From NCBI RefSeq assembly GCF_001646655.1, contig NZ_LPZN01000017.1, positions 62,001 to 126,000 on the forward strand: 64,000 bases of DNA. Reading direction: 5' to 3'. How positions within the stretch are numbered: the stretch's first letter is position 1; each line of letters opens with the position of its first letter. Below, piece after piece: positions 1 through 10,462 of this stretch. The translations under genes were made by a program, and so were the position numbers. The DNA comes from Rhodococcus gordoniae. GTDB lineage: Bacteria; Actinomycetota; Actinomycetes; Mycobacteriales; Mycobacteriaceae. Under the pieces are notes generated by a model. The model had not been told where the DNA came from. It saw only the letters and a program-made list of their open reading frames with translations, and did no database searches.

Positions 1-2960
1 CCGACCTCGTTGCCGAGGTCTGCGACGAGACACGGTTCTACAAGAGCATCGCGCCACCACTGTCGCTCGTGCGCGACTTCACCGGCGACGGATTGTTCAC
101 TGCACGCGGCAACGAACCGGTTTGGGGTCAGGCACACCGCATCCTGATGCCCGCATTCGGACAGCGGTCCATGAAGGCCTACTTCGCGGAGATGCTCGAG
201 GTCGCCGAAGCCCTGACCGCATCCTGGGCTCGGAGGGAAGGCGAAGACCTGCCCGTCGCCGACGACATGACTCGTCTGACCTTGGACACCATTGCGCTCA
301 CCGGCTTCGGCTTCCGATTCGAATCCTTCACCTCCCCACAACTTCATCCCTTCCTTCAAGCGATGAGCAACGCCTTGACCGAAGCCATGGTCCGCGCTCG
401 GCAGCCCCGACTGGTTACCAGAATGCGCACCACACGCGACGAGACCTACCGAGCCGACATCCGTGTCATGCAGGAACTGGTGGACGAAGTCATCCGCCGG
501 CGCCGCGGACGCGACCACGCCGGTAGAACAGACCTTCTCGGTTTGATGCTCGACGCCACCGACCCCCGAACCGGGCAGGCGTTGCCCGACGAGAACATCC
601 GCAATCAGGTGCTGACCTTCCTCATTGCCGGACACGAGACGACCAGTGGACTGCTCTCCTTCGCCCTGTACAACCTGCTGCGCAACCCCCATGCGCTCGC
701 CCAGGCGTACCGCGAGGTCGACCGGCTGCTTCCCGACGGCACCGCGCCGACATACGAAGCGATCATGAAACTGGACGTGATCCCCCGGGTGCTGGAGGAA
801 ACGCTCCGAATCTGGTCACCCATCCCCGGCATCATCCTCGAGCCGTTCTCCGACACCGAGATCGGCCACTATCCGATCCGCAAAGGTCAACAGATCTTCG
901 TGTTGCTGCCGGCCCTGCACCGCCACCCGAAGGCGTGGGACAGGCCGGACGATTTCGACATCGACAGGTGGCTTCCCGAACGCAGAAACGCGCACCATCC
1001 CGCAGCATACAAACCGTTCGGAAACGGCGAACGCGCCTGTATAGGACGCCAGTTCGCTCTCACCGAAGCCAGGCTGGCTCTCGCGCTGATCCTGCAACAG
1101 TTCGCGATCGGTGATCCGCGTGCCTACCGAATGAAGCTCAAGCAGACCCTCACTCTCAAACCGGACGGTTTCACCGTCCGCGTCCGGAAACGCCGGCCTC
1201 ATGAACGGGCCACCGAGCACACGCCTGTCGCGGCGACAACCCCCGAGGAACCGATCGACGCGGTCTCCGCCGGTACCGTCCTGACGATCGCGTACGGTTC
1301 CAACTTCGGCACCTGCGCCGATATCTCCGAACGGCTCGCCGAGCGGGCAGACCGATCCGGTTTCGACGTTCGCGTGATCACCCTCGACGAACTTGCTGCC
1401 GAACCGCCCCGTGAGGGGATTCTCGCCGTGATCGCCGCCAGCTACAACGGCCGAGCACCCGACAATGCCCAACTCTTCGATGCCTGTGACGAACTGCCGT
1501 CCCTGCACGGCATACGGCTCGCGTTGCTCGGCTGCGGCGACACTCAGTGGCCCACCTACCAGGCCTTTCCTCGACGGGCCTACGCCAAGCTGACCGCGGC
1601 GGGAGCGGTGCCTCTGGTCGACCGGGGCGAGGCCGACGCAGCCGGTGATTTCGACGGTGGTGTCAGCGCGTGGACCACTGCACTGTGGGAAGCGCTGGCC
1701 GCCGAGTACGGCACAGCTGCCGATGCCGGCGGTAGCCGTTACCGAGTGGACGTTCTCACAGAATCCGACACACGTCCCGAGGTGCTCTCCGCGGCGTCCG
1801 TCCCGCTGACCGTGGTCGAGAACCACGAACTCACCGGTGATCCTGCCGGGCTCTGGGACTTCTCGCGTGAGGCACCCCGTCCCGGGGTGCGTTCGATCGT
1901 TGCCGCACTTCCCGACGGTGTCACCTATGCCGCAGGTGATCACCTCGCTGTCGTTGCCCGGAATGATCCCGAACAGGTGCAGCGGGCACTACGCGTTCTC
2001 CGAATCCTCCGCGGCCAGGTGGTGCGGTTACGTGCCCGAGGAACCACCCACCTGCCGATAGGCAGGCCGGTCACGGTGGGGCTGTTGTTGAGCGAATTCG
2101 TCGAACTGCAGGAGCCTGCCACACGCTCCGATCTCGAGACGCTGACCGCCTACACCTCCTGCCCGCATACCCGCGGGCAATTGAGGGCACTCGCCCACGC
2201 CTACGCCGAGGAGATTCTGGCCAAGCACGTGTGCGTGACCGATCTACTGGAATGGTTCCCTTCGATCACGCTGCCGCTGGCGGTCTTTCTGGAAACTACC
2301 GGACCGATCCGTCCGCGTTATTACTCGATCTCGTCGTCACCGTCGGCGAGGCCGGGTCATGTCCGGCTCACCGTCGGGCTGGTGGAAGGTGCCGCGTGGT
2401 CGGGCACGGGCCGGTACCGAGGCACGTGCTCTGCCTACCTGGCAGATCTGACACCCGGAGAGATCTTCTACGGTCATGTCCGCACGCCCATACCGTCGTT
2501 CCGTTTACCCGCCGATCCGACGACCCCGGTGATTCTGATCGGCCCCGGAACCGGTATCGCACCGTTGAGGGGTTTCCTGGAAGAGCGCGCCCACACCGCC
2601 TCGACAGGACCGATCGAGCTGTTCACCGGTTGCCGTCACCCGAAGCACGACCGGCTCTACGGCGACGAACTCGACACCTGGCACGAAGCCGGCCGGGTGC
2701 GGGTGCACACGGCCTACTCCGCGCTGCCCGGCCATCCGATCCGTTACGTCCAGCACGCCGTGGCTGCCGAAGCCGACCGCATCTGGGACCTACTCGAACA
2801 AGGGGCACATATCTACATCTGTGGAGACGGACTGCGCATGGCACCGGCTGTCCGACAAGCGTTGGCACAGATCTACGCCGACCGGACGGGCGACGACGGA
2901 GAAGTTCGGCTGCGCCGCCTCGAGACCGAAGGGCGCTACCATCAGGACATCTTTGCCTGA
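1..2960 (+). CDS. Self-sufficient cytochrome P450/NADPH-P450 reductase fusion (CYP102-like), 5' partial
   Basis: This is a soluble fatty-acid-type hydroxylase with the heme domain fused to its own diflavin reductase. The frame is open from base 3 to the edge, so the start lies outside the window. The first visible residues (DLVAEVCDETRF, then RDFTGDGLFTA) match the CYP102 N-terminal region, so roughly 50-80 residues are missing. In order one sees the I-helix oxygen-activation motif AGHETTSG (about base 630), the heme loop PFGNGERACIG with the ligand Cys at 1038-1040, an FMN domain from about 1264 (YGSNFGTCADIS), the FAD motif RPRYYSISSSP, and the NADPH-binding motifs GPGTGIAPLRGF and YICGDGLRMAP. 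All domains are intact up to the stop. The substrate is inferred from the family only. The kdp operon follows after 309 bases, so co-transcription is not evident. Confidence 0.93.
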   Translation, partial: DLVAEVCDETRFYKSIAPPLSLVRDFTGDGLFTARGNEPVWGQAHRILMPAFGQRSMKAYFAEMLEVAEALTASWARREGEDLPVADDMTRLTLDTIALTGFGFRFESFTSPQLHPFLQAMSNALTEAMVRARQPRLVTRMRTTRDETYRADIRVMQELVDEVIRRRRGRDHAGRTDLLGLMLDATDPRTGQALPDENIRNQVLTFLIAGHETTSGLLSFALYNLLRNPHALAQAYREVDRLLPDGTAPTYEAIMKLDVIPRVLEETLRIWSPIPGIILEPFSDTEIGHYPIRKGQQIFVLLPALHRHPKAWDRPDDFDIDRWLPERRNAHHPAAYKPFGNGERACIGRQFALTEARLALALILQQFAIGDPRAYRMKLKQTLTLKPDGFTVRVRKRRPHERATEHTPVAATTPEEPIDAVSAGTVLTIAYGSNFGTCADISERLAERADRSGFDVRVITLDELAAEPPREGILAVIAASYNGRAPDNAQLFDACDELPSLHGIRLALLGCGDTQWPTYQAFPRRAYAKLTAAGAVPLVDRGEADAAGDFDGGVSAWTTALWEALAAEYGTAADAGGSRYRVDVLTESDTRPEVLSAASVPLTVVENHELTGDPAGLWDFSREAPRPGVRSIVAALPDGVTYAAGDHLAVVARNDPEQVQRALRVLRILRGQVVRLRARGTTHLPIGRPVTVGLLLSEFVELQEPATRSDLETLTAYTSCPHTRGQLRALAHAYAEEILAKHVCVTDLLEWFPSITLPLAVFLETTGPIRPRYYSISSSPSARPGHVRLTVGLVEGAAWSGTGRYRGTCSAYLADLTPGEIFYGHVRTPIPSFRLPADPTTPVILIGPGTGIAPLRGFLEERAHTASTGPIELFTGCRHPKHDRLYGDELDTWHEAGRVRVHTAYSALPGHPIRYVQHAVAAEADRIWDLLEQGAHIYICGDGLRMAPAVRQALAQIYADRTGDDGEVRLRRLETEGRYHQDIFA

Positions 2961-3269
2961 CACCACACGCGATCGACCGAAGGCGGCAGCTGCACATCGC
3001 CGGCAATGGCTGCACAGCTGAACGATTCACTCGTCTTCCCGGACCGGACCGTGCACGCGCACCGCTTCGATCGTTCACCGGTCGGGCAGTTGCCTCCGAC
3101 CCGGGCGGCGCTCCCCCGGAGGAGCAGAGCCGATATCAGGATCCCGTATGGATATCGCCGGAGAGCATCAGGATTTCGTAAGGATCCGGCCGAACCGGTT
3201 CGGTGGGTGCCAGCGTGTGATGCGGGTGCCGACCGGCGCCTGTTCGTGTCGACGGCAAGGGAAGACGAT
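2961..3269. other. Intergenic region upstream of the kdp operon
   Basis: There are 309 bases between the P450 stop and the first kdp micro-ORF. A promoter for the kdp operon is expected here. I see no convincing -35/-10 pair, no clear KdpE dyad and no riboswitch fold that I can support by eye. The open frame that continues upstream from the micro-ORF shows no recognisable protein. Confidence 0.5.
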
Positions 3270-3362
3270 ATGACCGACACCGCATACGTGGTGCTGATCT
3301 TGATGGGGTTCTCGGTGTGCGTCCTGGTGCTGCGGGCTCTGTACGTGCGCGGTGAGAGATGA
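3270..3362 (+). CDS. 30-residue single-span membrane micro-protein at the head of the kdp operon
   Basis: ATG at 3270 opens a 30-codon frame: MTDTAYVV, then a hydrophobic stretch of about 18 residues, ending in the basic tail RALYVRGER. It is preceded by a purine-rich stretch (ggcaaggGAAGA) suitable as a ribosome-binding site. Its stop (3360-3362) overlaps the ATG of kdpF (3359-3361), so the two are probably translationally coupled. It is far too short for automatic gene callers. The function is unknown; the position suggests an accessory subunit or leader peptide of the Kdp complex. A longer in-frame extension to 3006 exists but looks non-coding. Confidence 0.6.
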   Translation: MTDTAYVVLILMGFSVCVLVLRALYVRGER

Positions 3363-3457
3363 CCTGGACGGGTGTGGCGAGCGTCGCGCTCGTCGTGCTT
3401 GCGGCGGCACTGGTGGTGTACCTGCTGAGCGCACTGCTCGATCCGGAGAGGTTCTGA
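3359..3457 (+). CDS. kdpF: KdpF, small stabilising subunit of the K+-transporting ATPase
   Basis: A 32-residue, single-helix membrane peptide: MTWTGVASV, then a leucine/valine/alanine-rich span, then the typical KdpF ending YLLSALLDPERF. In KdpFABC this peptide packs against KdpA and stabilises the complex. It starts inside the stop of the preceding micro-ORF and ends 7 bases before kdpA, consistent with a tightly coupled operon. Length and the C-terminal LLDPERF pattern fit the family well. Confidence 0.9.
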   Translation: MTWTGVASVALVVLAAALVVYLLSALLDPERF

Positions 3458-3464
3458 CGGTCCG

Positions 3465-5165
3465 ATGAATCCTGCTGTGGCCGCGGGACTGCAGATCGCT
3501 TTGGTCGTCGCAGTCCTGGCTTTGACCTATGTTCCGCTCGGTGACTATATGGCGAGGGTCTACACGACCGATCTCGCCCTGCGATGGAAGGACTTTCGAG
3601 TCGAGTCCCTGATGTACCGACTGTGCCGGATCGATCCCCGCGCCGAACAGACCTGGTACGGATACGCCGCGAGCGTGCTCGGCTTCTCGCTGGCGAGTGC
3701 GCTCTTCCTCTACGCGCTGCAGCGCCTTCAAGGTGTCCTGCCGCTCGACCACGGTCTGGGAGCGGTGAGTCCGGCAGTCGCATTCAATACCGCCGTCTCC
3801 TTCGTCACCAACACCAACTGGCAGTCCTACGTTCCCGAGACGACGATGAGCCCGATGACCCAATCTGTCGGTCTCGCGGTACAGAATTTCGTGTCCGCAG
3901 CCGTCGGTATGGCCGTGGCGGTTGCGTTGATTCGCGGCCTGGTGCGTGTCGGAGGTGGCGGTGAGATCGGCAACTTCTGGGTGGACCTGACCCGTGGGAC
4001 CGTGCGGATCCTGCTGCCGCTGGCGTTCGTCATCGCACTGATCCTGTTGTCCCAGGGAGTAATCCAGTCGTATCGCAGTGGGTTCACCGCCACCGGCCTG
4101 GACGGGAACACGGTCACCACAGCACTGGCGCCGGTCGCTTCGCAGGAGGCCATCAAGGAACTGGGCACCAACGGCGGTGGCATCCTCGCCGCCAACTCTG
4201 CACACCCGTTCGAAAACCCCACCCCGATCAGCAACATCGTCGAGATTCTCGCGATCCTTCTGATTCCGGTCGCATTGACCCGCACCTTCGGCACGATGAT
4301 CGGCAACCGCCGACAAGGCCTGACTGTCCTTGCCGTGATGGCCCTGCTCTACACCACCGTGCTGGCAGTGACGATGGCGGCCGAATCCGGCACTCGCGGC
4401 GTGGCTGCGAATGCCGCCGGCGCGATGATGGAGGGCAAGGAGGTGCGCTTCGGGATTCCCGGTTCGGTGCTGTTCGCCGTGACGACCACAGGAACGAGCA
4501 CGGGCGCGGTGAACTCCGCACACGACAGCATGTCCCCGCTCGGCGGCGGTGCCGTGCTGCTGAACATGCTGCTCGGCGAGATCGCGCCGGGTGGAGTGGG
4601 AACCGGCTTGTACGGCATCCTCGTCCTGTCGGTCATCGCCGTGTTCGTCGGCGGTCTGCTCGTCGGCCGTACCCCCGAGTTCCTCGGCAAGAAGCTGCGC
4701 AGACGAGAAATCACCCTGGCCGCGCTGGCGGTGCTGGTAATGCCTGCGCTGGTGCTCACCGGCACCGGGATCACAGTGATCCTCTCGTCCACGACCGGAT
4801 ACCTCGGCAACTCGGGTGACCCGGGCACACCCGGCGCGATCCACGGCTTCACCGAGGTGCTCTATGCCTACGCGTCCGCGTCGAACAACAACGGCAGCGC
4901 CTTCGGTGGCCTCACCGCGACGAGCGACTGGCTTCAATCCTCCCTCGGGATGTGCATGCTGTTCGGGCGGTTCCTGCCGATCCTGTTCGTCCTCGCCCTG
5001 GCCGGGTCGTTCGCCACACAGCGACGCGTCCCGTCCGGTTCGGGGACCCTTCCCACCGCCGGCGTCGCATTCGCCGGTCTGCTCACCGGCACGACGGTGC
5101 TTGTCGCGGCCTTGACCTTCTTCCCCGCCCTCGCCCTGGGCCCGATCGCAGAGGCACTGCAGTGA
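3465..5165 (+). CDS. kdpA: KdpA, potassium-binding channel-like subunit of KdpFABC
   Basis: A 566-residue polytopic inner-membrane protein with about ten transmembrane segments that captures K+ and passes it to KdpB. The four selectivity-filter/loop regions are present: [45 protein letters not shown] and [14 protein letters not shown]. Length is normal for KdpA. ATG at 3465 follows kdpF after 7 bases, and the stop overlaps the GTG of kdpB. Expression is presumably induced by K+ limitation through the KdpDE system encoded downstream. Confidence 0.97.
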   Translation: MNPAVAAGLQIALVVAVLALTYVPLGDYMARVYTTDLALRWKDFRVESLMYRLCRIDPRAEQTWYGYAASVLGFSLASALFLYALQRLQGVLPLDHGLGAVSPAVAFNTAVSFVTNTNWQSYVPETTMSPMTQSVGLAVQNFVSAAVGMAVAVALIRGLVRVGGGGEIGNFWVDLTRGTVRILLPLAFVIALILLSQGVIQSYRSGFTATGLDGNTVTTALAPVASQEAIKELGTNGGGILAANSAHPFENPTPISNIVEILAILLIPVALTRTFGTMIGNRRQGLTVLAVMALLYTTVLAVTMAAESGTRGVAANAAGAMMEGKEVRFGIPGSVLFAVTTTGTSTGAVNSAHDSMSPLGGGAVLLNMLLGEIAPGGVGTGLYGILVLSVIAVFVGGLLVGRTPEFLGKKLRRREITLAALAVLVMPALVLTGTGITVILSSTTGYLGNSGDPGTPGAIHGFTEVLYAYASASNNNGSAFGGLTATSDWLQSSLGMCMLFGRFLPILFVLALAGSFATQRRVPSGSGTLPTAGVAFAGLLTGTTVLVAALTFFPALALGPIAEALQ

Positions 5166-7258
5166 CTGTAGATGTTCGTCCGGAGCGGGAGACCGCCTCC
5201 ACCCGGCCACACCGTGTCGGCAGCGGGGTGTTCACCACCCGCGAGCTGGTGACGTCGTTGCCCGGCGCGATACGCAAGCTCGACCCCCGACATGTGGCGC
5301 GCAATCCGGTCATGTTCGTCGTACTGGTCGGTTCGGTGGTGGCCACCGCTGCGGCCGCGGCCGAAGGCAGTCTGTTCGCCTGGTCGATCGCGGCGTGGCT
5401 GTGGTTCACCGTGCTGTTCGCCAACCTCGCCGAGTCGGTCGCCGAAGGGCGGGGCAAGGCACAAGCAGCGAGCCTCCGAAAAGTCAAGCAGGACACCATC
5501 GCTCGCCGCCTCACAGGTCGCGGCACCGAGGAATCCGTCTCGACCACCGAACTGCACGTGGGTGATCTCGTCGTCGTGGAGAGCGGGCAGACGATTCCCG
5601 GTGACGGGGATGTGATCGACGGTATCGCCACAGTCGACGAATCGGCGATCACCGGGGAATCCGCACCGGTGATCCGGGAATCCGGTGGGGACCGGTGCGC
5701 GGTCACCGGTGGTACCACCGTGCTCTCCGACCGCATCGTCGTGCGGATCACCGCCGCACCCGGACAGACATTCGTGGACCGGATGATCGCTCTCGTCGAA
5801 GGCGCCGCCCGGCAGAAGACCCCCAACGAGATCGCCCTGAACATCCTGCTCGCCGCGTTGACGATCGTGTTCTTGCTCGCGGTCGTCGCGATCGGGCCGA
5901 TGAGTGCGTACGCCGGGGTCGAGCAAGGACCGGTCGAACTGGTCGCACTGCTGGTGTGCTTGATCCCCACCACCATCGGCGCGCTGTTGTCCGCGATCGG
6001 CATCGCCGGGATGGACCGGCTCGTCCAACGCAACGTCCTGGCCAAGTCCGGCCGTGCTGTCGAAGCCGCCGGGGACATCGACACGCTGTTGCTGGACAAG
6101 ACCGGCACCATCACCTACGGCAACCGTCGCGCCACCGCATTACACCCCGCCCCCGGCGTCACGGACGTCGAAGCCGCTTCGGCCGCGCGACTGTCGAGTC
6201 TGGCCGACGGCACACCCGAGGGTCGCAGCATCGTCGAACTGTGTGCCGAGCGGTACCACCTCGATCCGAGCCCGTCCGGCAACGAGGGGTCCGCGGAGTT
6301 CGTCGCATTCACGGCGCACACCCGGATGAGCGGGCTCGACATGACCGGTGACGCCGGGAGCCCCGTCCGCATCCGCAAAGGCGCCGCCGACGCCCTCATC
6401 CGCTGGGTGGACGAGCACGGTGGGTCGACACCGCCGGAGGTGACCGTCGTCGTCGACAGAATCGCCCGTGACGGCGGGACTCCGCTGGTGATCGCCCGAG
6501 CCGATGATCGCAGCGCATCGGTACTCGGCGTCATCGAATTGACCGACGTGGTCAAACCCGGCATGGCACAGCGGTTCGCCCAACTGCGGGCAATGGGCAT
6601 CCGCACGGTGATGATCACCGGCGACAACCCTCTCACCGCCAAGGCCATCGCGTCCGAGGCCGGGGTCGACGACTTTCTCGCCGAAGCCACGCCGGAGGAC
6701 AAGCTGGCATTGATCCGAGCGGAGCAGCACGGTGGTCGCCTCGTCGCGATGACCGGCGACGGGACCAACGACGCACCGGCCCTCGCTCAGGCAGATGTGG
6801 GGGTAGCGATGAATACCGGAACCTCGGCAGCCAAGGAAGCCGGGAACATGGTCGATCTCGACTCCGACCCGACGAAGTTGATCGAGGTCGTGGAGATCGG
6901 CAAACAGTTGCTCATCACGCGCGGGGCCCTGACCACTTTCTCGCTGGCCAACGACCTGGCCAAGTACTTCGCGATCCTGCCGGCCCTCTTCAGCGGGATC
7001 TATCCGCAACTGGCAGGGCTGAACATCATGGGTCTTGCCACACCGCAATCCGCGATCCTCTCGGCGGTGATCTTCAATGCGTTGGTGATCGTGGCGCTGA
7101 TCCCTCTTGCCCTGAAGGGGGTGCGCTACCGACCGGCGAGCGCGTCATCGCTGCTCAGCCGCAATCTGCTGATCTACGGTCTCGGCGGGGTGATCACGCC
7201 GTTCGTCGGGATCTGGTCGATCGATCTCGTGGTGCGTCTTGTTCCGGGAATGGGGTGA
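5162..7258 (+). CDS. kdpB: KdpB, P-type ATPase subunit of KdpFABC
   Basis: A 698-residue catalytic subunit that hydrolyses ATP to drive K+ import through KdpA. The phosphorylation motif DKTGTIT has Asp312 as acceptor. The actuator TGES motif ([10 protein letters not shown]) and the hinge motif [16 protein letters not shown] are intact. The start is GTG 5162, overlapping the kdpA stop as GTGA; an open frame extends upstream inside kdpA but is a shadow. The stop overlaps the kdpC start. This is the group-III P-type architecture with no N-terminal metal-binding domain. Confidence 0.97.
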   Translation: MTVDVRPERETASTRPHRVGSGVFTTRELVTSLPGAIRKLDPRHVARNPVMFVVLVGSVVATAAAAAEGSLFAWSIAAWLWFTVLFANLAESVAEGRGKAQAASLRKVKQDTIARRLTGRGTEESVSTTELHVGDLVVVESGQTIPGDGDVIDGIATVDESAITGESAPVIRESGGDRCAVTGGTTVLSDRIVVRITAAPGQTFVDRMIALVEGAARQKTPNEIALNILLAALTIVFLLAVVAIGPMSAYAGVEQGPVELVALLVCLIPTTIGALLSAIGIAGMDRLVQRNVLAKSGRAVEAAGDIDTLLLDKTGTITYGNRRATALHPAPGVTDVEAASAARLSSLADGTPEGRSIVELCAERYHLDPSPSGNEGSAEFVAFTAHTRMSGLDMTGDAGSPVRIRKGAADALIRWVDEHGGSTPPEVTVVVDRIARDGGTPLVIARADDRSASVLGVIELTDVVKPGMAQRFAQLRAMGIRTVMITGDNPLTAKAIASEAGVDDFLAEATPEDKLALIRAEQHGGRLVAMTGDGTNDAPALAQADVGVAMNTGTSAAKEAGNMVDLDSDPTKLIEVVEIGKQLLITRGALTTFSLANDLAKYFAILPALFSGIYPQLAGLNIMGLATPQSAILSAVIFNALVIVALIPLALKGVRYRPASASSLLSRNLLIYGLGGVITPFVGIWSIDLVVRLVPGMG

Positions 7259-7923
7259 TCGTGATGCGATCGTTCGGCTTCATCACAGGCGTAGTGCGAG
7301 CGGCTCGGGTGGGACTGCTGATGCTCGTCGCTCTGAGCGTGATCGTGGGCGTGGCCTACCCGGCCGCAGTATGGGCACTCGGACGACTGGGATCCGTCAA
7401 CGCCGAGGGGTCGCCCCTGACGGATGCGAACGGATGCGTGGTCGGCAGCAAGCTGATCGGTGTGGACCCACAGGTCCCCGCGGGCGAGCCGGATCCCTTC
7501 TTCCACCTTCGGACGGTGGGATCCGTCGCCGCCGATGACGCCTTCGCCCCGGGCGACCCGGCCGCTGCGCTCCCGTCGAACCAGGGCCCGAGCAGTGAGA
7601 TCCTCGCCCGCTTCGTCGAGGAACGACGCGCGGTGATCGCAGCGCGGGAGAACGTGACACCGCACTCGATACCGGTCGACGCGGTCACGGGCTCCGGATC
7701 CGGCATCGATCCGCACATCTCCCCTGGCTATGCGGCCTTGCAAGCGCCCCGGGTAGCGCGGGTCACCGGCCTCGCCGAAGAACAGGTCCGCGACCTCGTC
7801 GCCGCGCACACCGAGGGCCGACAACTCGGATTTCTCGGGGTCGAACGAGTCGACGTACCCGAGTTGAACGTCGCCCTGGGACTGACTGCACCCGACTGCG
7901 ACCAGGTTTCCTCGGGTGGATGA
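7255..7923 (+). CDS. kdpC: KdpC, K+-transporting ATPase subunit C
   Basis: A 222-residue protein with one N-terminal transmembrane helix ([20 protein letters not shown]) and an extracytoplasmic domain. KdpC promotes ATP binding by the KdpB complex. Family motifs [35 protein letters not shown] and [19 protein letters not shown] are present. GTG 7255 overlaps the kdpB stop; ATG 7264 is an alternative start three codons later. Its stop overlaps the kdpD start region, continuing the coupled operon. Confidence 0.95.
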   Translation: MIVMRSFGFITGVVRAARVGLLMLVALSVIVGVAYPAAVWALGRLGSVNAEGSPLTDANGCVVGSKLIGVDPQVPAGEPDPFFHLRTVGSVAADDAFAPGDPAAALPSNQGPSSEILARFVEERRAVIAARENVTPHSIPVDAVTGSGSGIDPHISPGYAALQAPRVARVTGLAEEQVRDLVAAHTEGRQLGFLGVERVDVPELNVALGLTAPDCDQVSSGG

Positions 7924-10462
7924 TGGCATCGTGACCAGTACTGCGCCCAACACATCTCGACCGCTGCGGCGGGGACGGCTGCGAATCTATCTCGGAGCCG
8001 CCCCCGGCGCGGGCAAGACGTTCGCGATGCTCGGTGAAGCGCATCGGCGACTGGTCCGAGGCACCGATGTGGTGGTGGCGATCGTGGACACCCACGGCCG
8101 GGCTCGCACCGCCGAGCAGCTGGCCGGTCTCGAAATCGTCCCTCCGCGGCGACGCACCTATCGCGGCACGGAATTCGAAGAGCTCGACCTCGATGCCGTA
8201 CTCGCCCGCCGGCCTGCGGTCGCCCTGGTCGACGAGCTCGCCCACACCAATGCTCCGGGCAGCCGTCACCCGAAGCGATGGCAGGACGTCGAAGAATTGC
8301 TCGACGCAGGCATCGACGTACTGTCCACCGTGAACATCCAGCACCTCGAATCCCTCAACGACGTCGTCGAGCAGATCACCGGTGTGGTCCAGCGCGAGAC
8401 CGTCCCCGACGATGTGGTGCGCCGCGCCGAGCAGGTCGAACTGGTCGACATCACCCCCCAGGCGCTCCAGCGACGCCTCGCACACGGCAACGTGTATGCC
8501 GCCGAGAAGATCGATGCCGCCCTGCGCAACTACTTCCGCGAGGGCAACCTGACCGCCCTGCGCGAAATCGCCCTGCTCTGGCTCGCAGACCAGGTCGACG
8601 TCGCTCTGGCCAAGTACCGCGGCGACCATGCCATCACCGCCACCTGGGAGGCCCGCGAACGGGTCGTCGCGGCCGTCACCGGCGGACCCGAATCCGAAAC
8701 ACTGGTCCGGCGCGCCAGCCGAATCGCCGGCCGGGCCGGCGCCGAACTGATGGTCGTGCACGTCGTACGCGGCGACGGACTGACCGGTGTTTCGGCGCCA
8801 CAGATGACGAAGGTCCGAACCGTGGCAGAGAGTGTGGGAGCGAGCGTGCACAGCGTCGTCGGCGACGACGTACCCACCACACTGCTCGACTTCGCGCGCG
8901 AGGTGAACGCCACCCAGCTGGTGATCGGTACATCCCGCCGCTCGCGATGGGCACGCATCCTCGACGAGGGGATCAGCTCGGCGGTCGTGCGCGACTCGGG
9001 CAGGATCGACGTGCACATGGTCACCCACGAACACACGAGCCGCGCACCGAAGATGGCACTGCTGGGCCGCCACGACCACCGTCTGCAGTCCTGGATCGCA
9101 GCGGTCCTCATCCCCCTTGTCGCCACCGCCCTGATGGCCGGACTGGACCGACTGTCCGGAGTGGCCGGCCAGAACGCGTTGTTCTTCGTGGTCATCCTCG
9201 TCGTCGCACTGTTCGGTGGCGTCGGCCCGGCCATCGTTGCGGCCCTGCTGTCGGGACTGCTGCTCAATTTCTTCTTCACCGAGCCGCGTTACAGCTTCAC
9301 CATCGCCGAGCCGGACAATTTCGTCACCACCGTTGTCCTTCTCGTCGTTGCGGTGGCCGTCGCCGCATTGGTCGACGCCGCCTCCGCCCGGGCGCGCGAG
9401 GCCCGGCTCGCTTCCCAGGAAGCCGAGTTGCTCGCCTCGTTCGCCGGCGCCGTGCTGCGGGGTGCCGATCTTCCCCAGTTACTCGAGAAGGTCCGGGAAA
9501 CGTACACCCAGGACGGTGTCAGTCTCCTTCGCAGTGACCGTAATTCACCCCAGGTGCTGGGGACGGCCGGGGCGGCACCACCGATGTCCCTGCACACCGC
9601 CGACACCGCCTGCGAGGTCGACGACAGCGCCTATGCTCTCCTACTCGCCGGACCACAACTGCGTGCGCATGACCGGCGGATTCTCACCGCTGTGGCCGGA
9701 CAGGCCGCCGCGCTGGTACGGCAGCAAGAACTCGCCGCAGAAGCCTCCCATGCGTCGTCTCTGGCCGAAACCGATCGTCTACGGCGACTGTTGCTCTCTG
9801 CGGTGAGCCACGATCTGCGAACCCCGTTGGCTGCCATCAAAGCCTCGGCCTCCAGCCTGCGCAGCACCGATATCGAGTTCTCCCCCGAGGACACCGCGGA
9901 ACTGCTCGCGACCATCGAGGAATCCACCGATCAGCTCACCGCTCTGGTATCGAACCTGCTCGACTCGTCCCGGCTCGCAGCCGGAGTCATCACTCCCGTG
10001 GTGACTCCGGTCTACCTCGACGAGGTGATCCATCGAGCCCTCCTCACCCTGACGAACGGAGAGTCGGAGCTCTCCCGCACAATCCGTGAACGCATTCACA
10101 TCGACGTCGGTGAGACCACGGTCGCTGCAGACGGCGCACTGCTCGAACGGGTCGTGGCCAACCTTCTCGACAACGCACTGCGCTATGCCCCCACCGGCCC
10201 GATCCGCGTCGAATCCATCACCTCCGACGGCCGCACGGTCCTCACCATCGCCGACACCGGCCCCGGCCTTCACCACAAGGACACCGATACCTTTCCCCGG
10301 GCAGGAGATCACCGTGCCACCGGCGGCGCCGGACTCGGTCTGACCGTCGCCCGCGGATTCGTCGAGGTCATGGGTGGAAATCTCACTACCACCGACACGC
10401 CCGGCGGCGGCACCACCATGGTCGTCGACCTCGCCGCCGCACCGGTCGAGGTCCGCCCGTGA
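7916..10462 (+). CDS. kdpD: KdpD, sensor histidine kinase for potassium
   Basis: An 848-residue membrane sensor. The N-terminal KdpD domain carries the Walker A-like GAAPGAGKTF and the family signature DELAHTNAPGSRHPKRW. A universal-stress-protein-like domain follows, then four closely spaced membrane helices (about residues 390-490) and a GAF-like linker. The kinase core has the phospho-acceptor His632 in AVSHDLRTPLAA, the N box NLLDNALRYAP, ADTGPGL and GAGLGLTVARGF. GTG 7916 overlaps the kdpC stop; GTG 7931 is equally plausible. It phosphorylates KdpE, encoded immediately downstream with a GTGA overlap. Confidence 0.95.
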   Translation: MDDGIVTSTAPNTSRPLRRGRLRIYLGAAPGAGKTFAMLGEAHRRLVRGTDVVVAIVDTHGRARTAEQLAGLEIVPPRRRTYRGTEFEELDLDAVLARRPAVALVDELAHTNAPGSRHPKRWQDVEELLDAGIDVLSTVNIQHLESLNDVVEQITGVVQRETVPDDVVRRAEQVELVDITPQALQRRLAHGNVYAAEKIDAALRNYFREGNLTALREIALLWLADQVDVALAKYRGDHAITATWEARERVVAAVTGGPESETLVRRASRIAGRAGAELMVVHVVRGDGLTGVSAPQMTKVRTVAESVGASVHSVVGDDVPTTLLDFAREVNATQLVIGTSRRSRWARILDEGISSAVVRDSGRIDVHMVTHEHTSRAPKMALLGRHDHRLQSWIAAVLIPLVATALMAGLDRLSGVAGQNALFFVVILVVALFGGVGPAIVAALLSGLLLNFFFTEPRYSFTIAEPDNFVTTVVLLVVAVAVAALVDAASARAREARLASQEAELLASFAGAVLRGADLPQLLEKVRETYTQDGVSLLRSDRNSPQVLGTAGAAPPMSLHTADTACEVDDSAYALLLAGPQLRAHDRRILTAVAGQAAALVRQQELAAEASHASSLAETDRLRRLLLSAVSHDLRTPLAAIKASASSLRSTDIEFSPEDTAELLATIEESTDQLTALVSNLLDSSRLAAGVITPVVTPVYLDEVIHRALLTLTNGESELSRTIRERIHIDVGETTVAADGALLERVVANLLDNALRYAPTGPIRVESITSDGRTVLTIADTGPGLHHKDTDTFPRAGDHRATGGAGLGLTVARGFVEVMGGNLTTTDTPGGGTTMVVDLAAAPVEVRP

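Noticed and set aside
2961-3269. c-di-AMP riboswitch in front of kdp
   Set aside because: Some GG-rich segments looked suggestive, but I could not match the conserved core or draw a convincing pseudoknot.
3168-5210. 680-codon minus-strand ORF opposite kdpA
   Set aside because: It is a high-GC shadow of kdpA, with Gln/His/Arg-rich composition and no family similarity.
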